Shown: positions 10,789-23,656 of the stretch, piece after piece | Layout: each line of letters opens with the position of its first letter | How positions within the stretch are numbered: position 1 is the first letter of the stretch | Source: Topomyia yanbarensis | Lineage: Eukaryota > Arthropoda > Insecta > Diptera > Culicidae | Assembly: GCF_030247195.1 (NCBI RefSeq) | Contig: NC_080672.1 | Location: 189,158,344 to 189,222,343 of the forward strand | Direction: 5' to 3' | Length of the DNA: 64,000 nt | Translations under genes and position numbers: made by a program | The notes under the pieces: model-generated | Told to the model about the DNA's origin: nothing | The model's database searches: none | The model's input: the letters and a program-made list of their open reading frames with translations, nothing else

Positions 10789-12190
10789 CCCGATCAGAAA
10801 TTCACATCAAAATTATATCAAAATAAGATATTATATCACGGCAAAATATATATCTCTGTTTGATATAAAATATAGCTGGATAGTTGTTAAAATATCAAGT
10901 TTTTATACCAAGAAAATGTATCGGTTATATCTTATTATATCTCCGTCTTTTTCAGTATAATGTATTTTGGTTGTATCTTGGTTTGATAAAATATTTATAT
11001 CACACAAACGGATATTTAAGATATTTTATATCTAATTGAGCGCAGTATATATATCTAAAAATATCAGAATTTTATCACAAAGATCAATTTTTTTATTATT
11101 TTTAATTAATAAATCAAATATTTTCTTGTGAAAGATAATTCATTATTCTCTTTAGTACAAGTGTCTCTCAAAAAATGTGCATTTAATTTCCCTGTGTTAC
11201 TAATTTTATAATTTTTATTACCGACGCAGCTACTTGTTAGAACTCGCAGTTAGTTCAGCATATAATTTTAAAATTTGTTCATTTATTTTTTCGAAGGCGT
11301 TCCTGTTTTTCACTTCACATCCTTCGCAGTTTTAAGGGACCATGCATAAATGACGTAGCATTTTTTGAGTGATTTTTCACATCCCCCTCCCCCATCGTAG
11401 CATTTTGTCACAAACCTCTAAATATCCACCTGGTAATTACGTAGCTTGACGGTAACTCCCCCCCCCCTGGACCCCGTAAAAATAAAAAAAAAGATGTTAG
11501 ATGAAACGGGTAAGATTGTCGTGATATGAGGTCAACCCCTATTCCCCTTTAAAAAAAACTACGTAGCATGACATGACCCCCTGTCGTCACACAACATCAC
11601 AAAATACAAAACTCCCCCTCCCCTATATAATGCTACGTCATTTATGGATGATCCCTTAAAATGCATGTTCCTATTCTTTCGTATGTTCTTCTCTCTTTGC
11701 TTCCATTCCTGCTCTTTCAGCTTGTCATATGCCGAAACCTATCTAATCAAATCTTTAAAACTACTTGCTGCTTCGTGGCACTACATCGGAACATTTTCTC
11801 TGTTGTGATCTGTAATCATCGAATAGCTTTACAAAGCGTACATTATCTTATGTATTTACATTCCAACATATGACAAGACAAGACCACTAGTAATATGATT
11901 TGGAGCCAGTTCTTGGGAGGATCCATCTCTGGTGATATCGTTATAGCTTTGCCAAACTGTCTTGGAAAGATAATATTTTGTTGTACATACTATGTTTAAA
12001 AGATACGGTATGGTTGATATAAATATGATATATTATTTGATATAATTATTGACAAATCAAAACATGATATAATTTTAATTTAGTCTTAATTCGTTCCAAA
12101 CGACATATATCAAAATTATATTGTTATATGATATAAATATCAAATCAAGAAATAATTTTGATATTTTCTTGATATGATTTTCTGATCGGG
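10789..12190. mobile_element. TA-flanked inverted-repeat element (CCCGATCAGAAA ends), 1.4 kb
   Basis: It starts CCCGATCAGAAATTCACATC and ends with the inverse TTTCTGATCGGG. The dinucleotide TA lies directly outside both ends (10787-10788 and 12191-12192), as for Tc1/mariner-type targets. Subterminal DNA on both sides is dense in ATATC/GATAT words, which may be transposase sites or a replication-slippage product. It has no transposase and is non-autonomous. A TTAA-flanked MITE is nested at 11336-11655. Confidence 0.8.
11336..11655. mobile_element. TTAA-flanked MITE with GGGACCATGCATAAATGACG ends
   Basis: The left end is GGGACCATGCATAAATGACG. The right end, reverse-complemented, is GGGATCATCCATAAATGACG. 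TTAA lies directly outside both (11332-11335 and 11656-11659). TTAA targets belong to piggyBac and Sola3; I do not choose between them. The 320-bp body repeats CTACGTAGC-like and CCCCCTCCC words and has no coding capacity. Confidence 0.85.
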
Positions 12191-12192
12191 TA

Positions 12193-12640
12193 TTAGTGCT
12201 CTTCCCCTACGAGGACAATCTGGGCGGCAGGCAAACTTCAGACTGTCTAATTTACTGAGCCCTTCAGTTCCCTTGTGCCATTTAGTACCACTTCCTCGTT
12301 GAGCTTCCGACTGGATCGTGAAGTAGGCGGTCTAGTCCCCGATGATGGATCTAGCCTACTTCTACGAAGTTCCCCGGTGAGAGAAGTTCGAAAGCGAGCA
12401 AACCAGCCTGGTGCCGAGGTCAGTTCGGCGATTCCGGTAGAGTAGGGCGTCCGGTTTGCTGGTGCCCCGGCGCGACTGGTGGTATCTCGTCGCGGTCTAC
12501 GCAGTTTAGTTCCCGGCGGTGAATCTGACTACGCTAACGGAGAGTTCCCCGGCGAAAGATACCGATTCTTATTTGGTTTCAATACCACAACTTCTAGAGC
12601 CCTTTGGCTCCGTGACCGGTGCTATTTAGCACCGCAACTC
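12193..12640 (+). other. GC-rich leader, possible 5' UTR of the downstream Jockey LINE
   Basis: This stretch is clearly richer in GC than its surroundings. It carries two diverged copies, about 175 bp apart, of a block containing 'gtctagtccccg(a)...ctacg...gttccccgg(c/t)ga' (about 12326 and 12500). Repeated 5' UTR monomers with internal promoter activity are known in several LINEs. Its position ahead of the Jockey ORFs suggests such a role, but the link is inference. Confidence 0.35.
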
Positions 12641-13520
12641 CTTTAAGTCCATTTCAGATTTAGAGGTCATTTCCATCATGCGAAACATCAAATCACATTT
12701 TCCCGACGAAATAAGACTGATGAAAGAGTTAATATATAATTTTGGACACATATGGTCATTTCAACATCAGTTCCGCAACTCCGGTGTCCGATTTCGTAGG
12801 ACCAATTCCAATTTAGAGGACATTTCTATCATGCGATATATCATATCACATTTCCTCGAAGAAATAAAATTGACGGAAGAGCAAAGATGCCATTTTGGAC
12901 ACACATGGCCATTTTAACATCAGCCCCGATACTCCGGTGTCATGTTCCGAAGGACCAATGCTAATTTAGAGGTCATGCGACACATCAAATCACACTTCCT
13001 CAATGAAATAAGACTGGTGAAAGAGAAAAGATGTAATTCACAAATCACATTTTCCCGACGAAATAATACTGATGAAAGAGTTAATATGTAATGTTGGACA
13101 CATATGGTCATTTCAACATCGGTTCTGGAACTCACATGTCCGGTTCAGGAGAATCCATTCCGATTTAGAGGTTATTTTCAACATGCGGCACACCAAATCA
13201 CACTTCCTCGACGAAATAAGACTGATGGAAGAGCAAAGATGCAATTTTTTATATATATGGCCATTTCAACTTCGATCCCAGAACTCCAGTGTCCGGTTCC
13301 GGGGGACCAATACCGATTTAGAGGACATTTCTATCATGTGATATATCAAATCACACTTCCTCGACGAAACAAGATTGACAGAAGAGCAAAGAGGCAATTT
13401 TGGGTACACATGGTCCATTCAGTATTAGTTCCGGCACTCCGATGTCCGCTTCCGAGGAACCAGTTAAGATTTAGAGGTCATTTTCATTATGCGACGCGTC
13501 AAATCACGCTTTCTGACTCT
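12640..13520 (+). repeat. 153-bp minisatellite, about six diverged units
   Basis: The word 'atttagagg(t/a)cattt' followed by 'atgcgacacatcaaatcac' recurs at about 12657, 12810, 12962, 13162, 13315 and 13468, with spacings of 152-153 bp and one shortened unit near 13040. Because 153 is a multiple of three, the units stay open in one frame, and the last units are in frame with the Jockey ORF1 tail. Confidence 0.85.
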
Positions 13521-13926
13521 AATGGAGCGTGCGAAGGCACATCATTTGTTTTACCTGGAGGTTCCAGAAAAAGAAAACAATCTTCTTTTCCCAAACTGCC
13601 AAGAAAGGGCCTTAAAATTTCTCCTCCAATAGATAAACTGCGCCCAGGACCAAAAAAATCCGATTCAAGGTGAATTCCGCCCGGTTTTGGGAATGTACAA
13701 TCCAAACAGAACACCATTACTGGAAATAATAAAACTTCGACTTCCTCTGAGCCTCAACCGGGGGTAGGATTATTGAAATTTTCTGAAATTGTTGACTGGA
13801 TTTTTAAAGCCTTCAATATTTCTGAACCACTAAATAGTATACTTTCAGCTTTCCTCCCAACAATTAGAACATTTTTAGAGAATCTAATTGCTCAATGGCG
13901 CATCCTTGCAGCAATTATATCTTTCG

Positions 13927-13934
<8 letters not shown>
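13520..13934 (+). pseudogene. Jockey-like LINE ORF1 (gag-like), C-terminal part
   Basis: The frame runs from a Lys/Arg/Pro-rich segment through a TGA at 13671-13673 into a segment with GLLKFSEIVDWIF and FLENLIAQWRILAAI, then the stop at 13932-13934. A short hydrophobic/amphipathic ending just before ORF2 is typical of mosquito Jockey-type ORF1. The ORF2 start ATG (13927) overlaps the ORF1 stop in ATGGGTAA, an arrangement seen in LINEs that reinitiate translation. The zinc-knuckle region is missing, replaced upstream by the minisatellite. Confidence 0.6.
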
Positions 13935-15973
<2,039 letters not shown>

Positions 15974-15976
15974 ATA

Positions 15977-16080
15977 CTACGTTCACACTAGGAGTAAAAA
16001 CATGTTTTAACGCTATCTTGATGACATATTTCTTGTTGCTAATTATTATGACATGTTTTAACTCTGTAGTGTGAACGTAG
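15977..16080. mobile_element. 104-bp MITE with CTACGTTCACACTA inverted ends, TA target
   Basis: The first 14 bases CTACGTTCACACTA are perfectly inverted at the right end (TAGTGTGAACGTAG). The similarity extends inward with GAGT(T)AAAA.CATGT. TA lies directly outside both ends (15975-15976, 16081-16082). It sits at the point where the Jockey RT stops and has no coding capacity. Confidence 0.85.
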
Positions 16081-16082
16081 TA

Positions 16083-16941
16083 TAATGTGATTTGATGTGT
16101 TTTTTTTATACAATGGAGAATACATTTACGTACTAACCCAGTACACGTGCTATTAGTAGATGCCAAGCTACCACACGGGGTGTACTGGGGGTGTGTCGGG
16201 CTCTCATGGTGACGCCGCCGTTAATACCGACTAAACTCCATTGGGCTCCGCCATTGTTCCCCCCAGGGACTACCTCTCGGTGTTACTTCTAGGGGGATGG
16301 CTGTACTTGATGTACTCACTAACTCTCGCTCACGCGTTCATACGTCCTGTATGAGTCTTACTTGGGTGCTCTCTCTGTCACACCTTGATTTACTCTCTAA
16401 CACTCCACATGAGGCTTACTTTTGTGCTCACCTTTTTCGTTCCTTGCAAGGCTGACTTGTGTGCTCACTTTTTTCATTCCTTGCTAGGCTTACTTTTGTG
16501 CTATCCTCTAACGTACCATGTGAGGCTGACTTGGATGCTCACCCTATCACCTGGTTCACTCTCAATCGTACCACTCTATTACACCGCTGGCATCCGATGT
16601 GGGACATTTTTCTTAGGCCCCACTTCTGGCATACTATGTGAGGCTTACTTGGGTGCTTACCGTTTTTATACCTTGTGAGGCTGACTTTTGTGCTCACCCT
16701 TAACATACCGTGTGAGACTGACTTGGATGCTCACCCTTTCGCTCCTCTGCCACGCTACGAGGCATCGATAGCTAAGTCCCAACATATTATATACGCCTAC
16801 ACACTCGCTCTTCTGCCTTGCTTCGGGGTGGCTGGGTTTACCCCTTACGCGGTTGCCAGTCGCTGCGCCAAACCTGCCTCAGCATGAACAGACCATTCAC
16901 TCACTTTTCTGCGCTTGGCCTTTTTTGCTCCAACTAACCAG
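16083..16941. repeat. Degenerate ~55-bp minisatellite, probably LINE 3' UTR
   Basis: Between about 16340 and 16740 the phrase 'gtgaggct(t/g)actt(t/g)(t/g)gtgctcacc' recurs at least seven times at irregular spacing. The rest shows no gene. It lies directly downstream, on the minus strand, of the R1-like LINE, so it may be that element's 3' untranslated region. Confidence 0.55.
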
Positions 16942-18208
16942 TCACCAGTTAGTCGTGCACATCGTCTGCTGCTCGGTGCGCCAAATTACCTGTAGCCTAC
17001 TGGCAATCTGGGTGGTTGCAGTCGAGACTGCGTTCCACTTCTCCACCGATTGACACATCCGCTGAATAAGGGTATAAGGGGTTGTGTCCCAGCCGCAGAC
17101 GTCGAGCATTGCTCTTCTTTCGACGTTGAAACGAGGACATACGAACAGTATGTGTTCGGCATTTTCGTCTACACCTGGGCAGTCAGGGCAGGCGGGGACT
17201 TCCGCGTGCCCGAACCTGTGAAGGTACTGTCGAAAGCAGCCATGGCCTGACAGGAATTGTGTCAGGTGGAAGTGAACTTCCCCATGGGGTCTGCCCACCC
17301 AGCTCGATATGTTAGGTATCAGCCGGTGGGTCCACCTACCTTACGAAGAGTTATCCCACTCACGCTGCCATCTGGCGACCGAAGCCACCCTGGTGCGCTC
17401 GCGGGCTCCTCTATTTCCACGTAGCTAGAAGCACTCCTCATCTTCCCGGATGACCAGCCCGGCTGGCATTATGCTCGCTATCACGCAGGATGCATCGTGT
17501 GATACCGTTCGGTAGGCAGATATCACTCTGAGGCACATCACGCCTACCGCGCTGTGCTCTCCAATTTTTGTAGGTAACTGGTTACCCTCAGTGCTCTTGA
17601 TCATGACGGGCCGCCGTACCTGAGGATAGATACGGCAACGCCTACCAGTAGCCTACGTCTACTGGCGCACACCTTTGAGCTGTTGGACATTATCCTCGAT
17701 AGTGCCGCAACAGCAGTCGACGCTCTCTTGCATGTATAGTCGACGTGGCTGCCGAAGGTCAGCTTGTCGTCTATAATGACTCCGAGAGGCTTCAGACTCC
17801 GCTGTGGTGATCACGACTTCTCCCACATGGATAACTGCATGTTGTGCCGACTTGCGGTTGTTGACGATAACTACCTCTGTCTTATGCTGAGCGAGCTCCA
17901 GGCCTCTCGCGCTCATCCATTCCCCCACCGTGTTGATCGCGTGTTCTGCAGTTAGTTCTACCTCAGGGATTGACTCCTCATAGACCTTCAGTGATACGTC
18001 GTCAAGAAGCCGACGATCTTGACCCCAGGAGGAAACTTCAGTCTCAGAACCCCGTCATACATGAGGTTCCATACCACCGGGTCTAGGATCGAGCCCTGCG
18101 GGACTCCGGCGGTGATCGGAACCCTTTTCTGACCGGCATCGGTCTCGTAAAGCAGTACGCGGTTCTGGAAGTAGCTTTCCAGGATCCGGTACAGACCCAC
18201 CGGTAGGC
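16942..18208 (-). pseudogene. R1-clade-like LINE, RT thumb and C-terminal zinc motif, frameshifted
   Basis: Minus strand: ITAGVPQGSILDPVVWNLMYD at about 18050-18115 (RT motif B and after) leads to a FADD motif C, disrupted by a single-base loss near 18000. Then WMSARGLELAQHKTEVV (17860-17925) follows, then a decayed gap. The C-terminal domain (16942-17298) shows HLTQFLSGHGCF and a CPDCPGVDENAEHILFVC zinc motif (C-x2-C-x8-H-x4-C). These phrases are typical of R1-group LINEs of insects. Everything before motif B is absent. Confidence 0.8.
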
Positions 18209-18556
18209 TAAGCCGGTGTAACGAGAGCGCGATTTGATATGTCTAATGATGGAAATGACCTTTAACCAGAACCAGATGTACAGTACATTTCCGGCAATCT
18301 CTCCGGATTGGCCACTTGTATTCGTATTTTTCCATATTCAATTCCCTAAATGTGACCGGTTTTACATTAAAAATGGATTCACTGTATCAAAAGACATAAC
18401 CAAAATTATACAACAAAGTCGTCCGAGTGTTTTAAGGGTTGATAAATAGAAATGGCTGTGATTTTTCTTTATTTTTCGTATTTCTGCTGTAATTTTATTT
18501 TGCCAATCAGTAACTTATAAATGTGATTCTGAATTCCTTATTCCTTTAAATAACCA
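18209..18556 (+). other. Right internal part of Harbinger element, unassigned
   Basis: This DNA lies between the R1-like insertion and the right terminal repeat, so it should belong to the Harbinger element. A 71-codon plus-strand frame at 18234-18449 could be a remnant of its second gene, but I recognise no Myb-like or other domain. Confidence 0.35.
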
Positions 18557-18764
18557 GTGAGCTCAATGAGTAGCTACCCGTAGCTACCTACCACAAAATT
18601 GTAGTAAGAACTACTTTTATTCATACGAAATTTACTGTTTGTAGCAAGTTCGAAATATGTAGTGTAGTAAAGTATCGTTTATTCATACGAACACGTTCCA
18701 ACAGGTAGTATTTACTACCAAAATGTAGTCAACTCAAACTTACTACTTTTTATTTATACGGCCC
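18557..18764 (-). repeat. Right terminal inverted repeat of the Harbinger element
   Basis: Inverted partner of 8156-8353, with a few substitutions and short indels over its length. It lies directly against the env sequence at 18765. Confidence 0.8.
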
Positions 18765-19990
18765 ATAATCTTACAATCTCAATCCATAATTACAATTGCA
18801 GCTTCATATGCGGAGAAATTATTGTATTTGAACAGTGAATGGTCATTTCTTTGGGATTATTCGTATAGTATAAAATAGTGTTAACCCTCGATAATTTAAC
18901 AAGTGAAGAGTATTTTCTTGGTAACTTTTCCGTTGAACATTTTTCGTCAATTTTCAAGTGTTGTAAAGTTGCTGCTATGCAATCTGGCTTACGTATAATT
19001 TCAGGTTGCCTTATCATAGAATGTGTTTCATTTACCTTCGTTAATTTTGCAGATGGATAAAAATATTCACCATTTGAATTAATAGCTATCATTGGATTTG
19101 TTGTTACGATTTTTGTTCTAGAGATGGTGTTTGGAATAGCTATCACATGAAATATATCAAAACTTTCGGTGCTAATGAAAATCGAATTCATCACAAGAAT
19201 TATAGTATCATTTATCACTTTTGTCTCAAATTTAGTGGAGGACGGATGATTGAATAAAACGTAACCAACAGGTAGCGAGCTTGTAATATTTTCTTTAACT
19301 TTCTGAATTTCATTACTTGTTAGCGGAAATGTTCTAACCCTTCTATACTTATTGACTATCTCTTCAACCATTTCTTTTGCTAACATGGCTGCTTCCATTA
19401 ATCTACCATGCAAGAGCTCTGAGTCATATATAGAATAACTGTGATCTAGAGAATGTATACCGCCATAAACTTTGTCTATTTGGCCTTTGAGTTGTTTGCT
19501 CATCGCTTGAGTTTTTTCGTATACCTTTTGTGCTGATTCCGATACGTGATGAATTTTGTTGTCTTCTTGGATCCTCATCGCCTCTATCGTTTCATCGATA
19601 TCGTCTCCTCCGAAGAATATGTCCTAAAGGAAACCAAAAACTCCCTTGCTTCGGCGCGATCTAGTTGATTGTTGTATTTCCTGGATTGCTTCGTCGCCCT
19701 GATGTCCGATAGATATGGTCATTTGATGTAAAGTTTGGTCCTTAGTTTGTTTCTCCATTTCCTTAAGCGCCATCGTAAGATTTTGGTGTATGTGATTAAT
19801 TAACTCGACGTCTTTCGTTGGAGAAATCTCGGTGTTGATATTGGTTTTCCACAAGCCTCGTTGTAGAAGGCATGTTCCTTCGTGATCGAAAATTAATCCT
19901 TCTTCTTCGATCGGTTTTATGTTGATCGCGTTAGCAATAGATAATAGCGCGGTTGTTGCCAGCATAATTTTTCCTAAAGAACCTGGTGAT
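18765..19990 (-). pseudogene. env: BEL/Pao envelope-like gene, main part
   Basis: On the minus strand a hydrophobic signal-like segment (about 19930-19985, core MLATTALLSIANA) begins an ectodomain. A basic RSRR furin-type site lies at 19651-19662 and is followed at once by a GVFGFL hydrophobic start, the layout of a class I fusion protein such as the insect errantivirus/baculovirus F group. One TAG at 19624-19626 interrupts the frame just after that point, and the same frame then runs on to a stop at 18790. A Harbinger element separates it from the transmembrane tail at 7675-8155. Its role in a live element would be membrane fusion and infection. Family assignment is inferred from layout, not from a search. 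Confidence 0.65.
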
Positions 19991-20385
19991 TTATTTCGGG
20001 CTCGTTTCCTTGAATTATATTTGTCTCTAGTGGCTTTAATTTCTTCTTCGTCTACCGTTTTTCGTTTTCCCCAATTTGGAAATTTTCGATCTACTTTGGG
20101 TGATTCGCAATGTGATGCATGAAGAACAGTTGCCTTTTGAATCTTAGCATCCATTGTTTTCTCAGGCAATCCAGATACATCCAAAACTGCAACTTTTACC
20201 GATGGTCTTTTCATCACACCTTTGGTAGTTTGAATTTCTACAGATCGTACTTGTCCATCGGTTGCAGTATTCACTTTAATAACTTTTCCTTTTAGCCAGG
20301 TATTTGGTATTGCGTTATCATCGGTGATCAATACAATGTCGTCGATTTTAATAGGCTCGGTCTTGTTGGTCCATTTATTTCGTTT
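19991..20385 (-). pseudogene. pol: BEL/Pao Pol, integrase C-terminal domain
   Basis: Minus-strand translation shows DIVLITDDNAIPNTWLKGKV and VEIQTTKGVMKRPSVKVAVL, the small beta-rich domain that ends BEL/Pao integrases. The frame continues without a stop through a basic linker into the env signal segment, so Pol and Env share one frame here. Upstream it is cut from the integrase core by the ORF1-only LINE; the split falls within the same short Lys/Asn-rich codon stretch, duplicated as the LINE's target site. Confidence 0.8.
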
Positions 20386-21647
20386 TTTTCTCTGTTTATT
20401 TGACACGGCTCAACGCGTTAGCATAACTGAGCCGGACATCTTTTAATATTTTATTATATGTAAACATAAAGAATTAAACAGTATTTATTTTTTACTCGTG
20501 CCATCTTGTTGACGCAGCTTGCTGCTGCGTGTTGAGATTCGTTTCCTTGGCGGTGAAAAGTTGTTCGCCGAATCTTGAGGGTCATTTGGTCTGCCTTCTT
20601 TCTCGTTGTCGTACTCGTCCATATCCTCATCTGTGCTATTCGCATGCTGTTCACGATCAGTTGTTCTGGTTTGTGCTTTAATCGTATGGGTCGCTATTGC
20701 GTGTCCGTTCTCTTCTGATTTCGCTTCATTGTTGTTGTTGCTGGTTGTTGGCTTAGAGATATTAAACGCGATCGTTGTAGAATTCATGTTTGTTGCTTCT
20801 TGATCCGGAGAAGCTGGTTTTGCAGCTGTTAGTGGTTTAGCGTGAGATGGTTGTGTGCTGATTTCAGTTGGATTTGAGCTTTCCTTAACAGTTTCTACGC
20901 AAGGTTTTCCGAGGTGCAGCTTCTTCGTGCAGAACTGGCACGTAGGAATTTGCCCTGGGTACGTGACTAGTGATGTCTGTTGAATGAGAGCATCGTCCCT
21001 TCCTAACACTGTGAAGCTTAAGTAAGAGGGAATTGGCTTGGTCACACGCATTCTCACCACACGAACACCGTTAGGGATGCCCGGGAAAAAATTCCTCCAT
21101 GTATCATGTGTTACGGAGTCTACTTCTCCGTATTTTTCCAAGCATTTTTTAATCGCGCCATCAGGGGTACGCGTAGCCAAATCATGGACCCGAACTTCTA
21201 CGGCGCCGTTCTCGATGTATACGGGAATGCTATATTTAACATTGCCGCATTCGGCGGTGCGCTGCATGTTGTTTCGCGAGGCGAATGACTCAGCTTGGTT
21301 AACGTTGTTGAACGAAATCAGCACGCAATGTTTGATATGATGCATTTGTAGGGTTTTCACTTCAGCCAGATTGAGTTCCATCTGCACTTTTAATAACTGT
21401 TCCACTTCCCGAATGGCTGGTCTTACGGGGCATTTTGAAAAATCAACAGCAACACAGTTCGGCCGCATCTGTGTTGCTTTTTGCTGGGCACCGTCACTCA
21501 TCACTAAATCGCACAGTAGGTATAGGCTATTGTTATATGGACTGCTTGTGTGATAGGCCCCGATTGATTTTTAGGTAGAATTGGCTGTTTCACTTGCGCG
21601 GGACGATTTTTTGCTTCTGCTCAGGGCGAGATATGAAGACAAACTGG
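20386..21647 (-). mobile_element. ORF1-only LINE insertion (HAL1-like) with 12-bp TSD
   Basis: TTTATTTCGTTT lies directly on both sides (20374-20385 and 21648-21659), and the BEL integrase reads across the two. Read on the minus strand, the insert begins CCAGTTTGTCTTC, has a ~140-bp leader, one ORF (21504-20485), a ~100-bp tail with AATAAA-type signals, and ends in an A-rich run. There is no endonuclease or RT and no sign of a 5' truncation, because the leader precedes the ORF1 start. This is the structure of an ORF1-only LINE derivative moved in trans, analogous to mammalian HAL1. Confidence 0.8.
20485..21504 (-). CDS. LINE ORF1 protein (RNA-binding, zinc-knuckle type), intact 339 aa
   Basis: An uninterrupted frame of 339 codons. 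Residues about 15-105 form an RRM-like N-terminal region. About residues 106-180 carry the block PVYIENGAVEVRVHDLA and the phrase FFPGIPNGVRVVRMRVTKPI, matching the ORF1 fragment of the L1-like LINE at 52512 (which has FGGIPTGVRVA). A CQFCTKKLHLGKPC motif follows at about 187-200 (C-x2-C-x6-H-x3-C zinc knuckle). The C-terminal third is low-complexity, Ser/Thr/Asn-rich and then acidic and basic. The protein would bind its own RNA in a ribonucleoprotein. Being intact while its host BEL element is dead suggests a fairly recent insertion. Confidence 0.8.
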   Translation of the reverse strand: MMSDGAQQKATQMRPNCVAVDFSKCPVRPAIREVEQLLKVQMELNLAEVKTLQMHHIKHCVLISFNNVNQAESFASRNNMQRTAECGNVKYSIPVYIENGAVEVRVHDLATRTPDGAIKKCLEKYGEVDSVTHDTWRNFFPGIPNGVRVVRMRVTKPIPSYLSFTVLGRDDALIQQTSLVTYPGQIPTCQFCTKKLHLGKPCVETVKESSNPTEISTQPSHAKPLTAAKPASPDQEATNMNSTTIAFNISKPTTSNNNNEAKSEENGHAIATHTIKAQTRTTDREQHANSTDEDMDEYDNEKEGRPNDPQDSANNFSPPRKRISTRSSKLRQQDGTSKK

Positions 21648-21659
21648 TTTATTTCGTTT

Positions 21660-22851
21660 GCTGAGAGTTGGTATATACTCGGTTTTCCAACGATTCCAAA
21701 ACTGTTTTCCTGCGTGTTGGATTTGTTTGAACTGCTCTCTATCAAATTCTTTAGCATCTAAGGAGTATGGTAGAACATATTCTCCTGAGCGTCCTAATAG
21801 TGCATGAAAGGGGGTTAATACCTCATCATCAATATTTTCGACTGGTATGTGTGTTAGCGGTCTTGCGTTCAGGAAAAATTCAGCTTGTATTAATGCTGCT
21901 CTTAGTGTTTCCACTTTAGGGTTCCTTTTCCCCATGATTCTACTAAAACCTTTAACGCTGATTTTATTGTCCTTATTAGCCTTTCCCAGACACCTCCGAA
22001 GTGTGGTGCGGCTGGAGGATTGAAGGTCCAATTTATCTCCATTTTTGCTGCCTCTCCGTTTCCCATTCTAGTGTTGATATTAGATACCAATTTCTGCATC
22101 ACGTTGTTTGCTCCAACAAAATTTGTTCCATTATCGCTATATAAATGAGATATTTTTCCACGTCGATTTTGGAAACTCCTTAGGCAAACGATAAACGAAT
22201 CAGTGCTCAACGTTTCTGCCATTTCAATGTGGACGGCCCTTGATGAAAGACAGGTGAAAATTACACCCCATCTATTTTCGGTTGATCGTTTTACTGCTAC
22301 GTCGAATGGACCAAAGTAATCCACTCCTGAGTTAATGAAAGGATGGATGTATGGTTCGGTTCTGAAATCTGGTAATGCTGCCATCATAGGTGCAACGGAT
22401 GTTGCTGACGAAATAATGCACTTTTGGCAACACTTTTTATGTTTTTTACGACTGCTCGTACATTAATTATCCAATACTTCCGCTGTAATGCGGCAATGAT
22501 ACTGTTTTCTCCCTGATGCAAATACTTTTCATGTAATGATCTCACAAGTAGTTTTGTTATGTGAGTTTTCTGGGGAAGAATTATGGGCATTCTAGTATCC
22601 AGTGATAATTTCATTGCTTTCTCTAGACGTCCTTTAGATCTTATAACTCCAAACTCGTCTAAAAAGGGGTTTAGATTGCGAATATGGCTTTTTTTTGCTA
22701 ACTTTACCATCCAGTAATAAATCCTCCATTTCTTCGGGAAATCCTTGCCACTGTGCTTTTCTATATAATGCAATTTCAGCTGCTCTTCGGGTTTCAGTTG
22801 AAAGTCCTTTGATGAAATTGCTTTTGTCCTGGATCCACTCGGTGAATTTTT
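21660..22851 (-). pseudogene. pol: BEL/Pao Pol: linker, zinc-finger and integrase core, frameshifted
   Basis: From 22850 down the minus strand: a linker (FIKGLSTETRRAAEIALYR), a frameshift, then NPFLDEFGVIRSKGRLEKA and [17 protein letters not shown], the conserved pre-integrase region of BEL/Pao. The integrase core (21902-22387) shows Asp in [10 protein letters not shown], Asp in [11 protein letters not shown] and Glu in [15 protein letters not shown], the DDE triad. A second frameshift near 21950 leads to AEFFLNARPLTHIP and the tail. Gag, protease and most RT are missing because satellite DNA abuts at 22852. Confidence 0.85.
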
Positions 22852-23656
22852 GCCTTTCTCATATAGAAAGGTTATGCAATCACTCTGAAAAACGCCAACC
22901 TGATCCCGGAGGGCCGTGTGTCATATCCCATTCGACTCAGTTCGTCGAGATCGGAAAAAGTCTGTATGTGTGTGTATGTTTGTATGTGTGTGTATGTGTG
23001 TGTATGTGTGTGTATGTGTGTATATGTGTGTGTATGTGTGTGTATGTGTGTGTATGTATGTGCGTATGTGTCAAATAATGTCACTCATTTTTCTCAGAGA
23101 TGGCTGGACTTATTTGCCCAAACTTAGTCTCAAATGAAAGGTGCAACCTTCCCATCGGCTGCTATTGAATTTTGGATCGATCGGAATTCTGGTTCCGGAA
23201 TTACGGGTTTAAGAGTGCGGCCACACAGAAATTTCTCATATAAACTATAGGAAAAATTAAAAATAGAATTTTTATTTTTGATGCTAAATGTCTTCAAGGT
23301 GCATGAAACGTCGAGCTTTAATGCAAACTCGAAAAAAAATTTGACGACTATTCACTTTTTTGGATTCTGGCACATTTTTGCCTTTCTCATATAGAAAGGT
23401 TATGCAATCACTCTGAAAAACGTCAACCTAATCCCGGCCCGGAGGGCCGAGTGTCTTATCCCATTCGACTCAGTTCGTCGAGATCGGAAAAAGTCTGTAT
23501 GTGTGTGTGTATGTATGTGTGTATGTGTGTGTATGTGTGTGTGTATGTATGTGCGTATGTGTCAAATAATGTCACTCATTTTCCTCAGAGATGGCTGGAC
23601 CGATTTGCCCAAACTTAGTCGCAAATGAAAGGTGCAACCTTTCCATCGGCTGCTAT
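22852..23656 (-). repeat. Type I satellite units, two tandem copies
   Basis: Units begin GCCTTTCTCATATAGAAAGG at 22852 and 23381 and carry (TG)n tracts at about 22962-23062 and 23495-23560. They are the reverse complement of the 1-1072 units. The left end abuts BEL pol in a T-run. The second copy is cut at 23656 by a hAT-like element. Confidence 0.85.

Noticed and set aside
13104..13519. A protein with 51-residue Arg-rich repeats
   Set aside because: The unit length of 153 bp keeps the frame open automatically; there is no sign that it is translated apart from the LINE.
12640..13520. CRISPR-like array
   Set aside because: The repeats are long, diverged and contiguous without spacers, in a eukaryotic transposon context.
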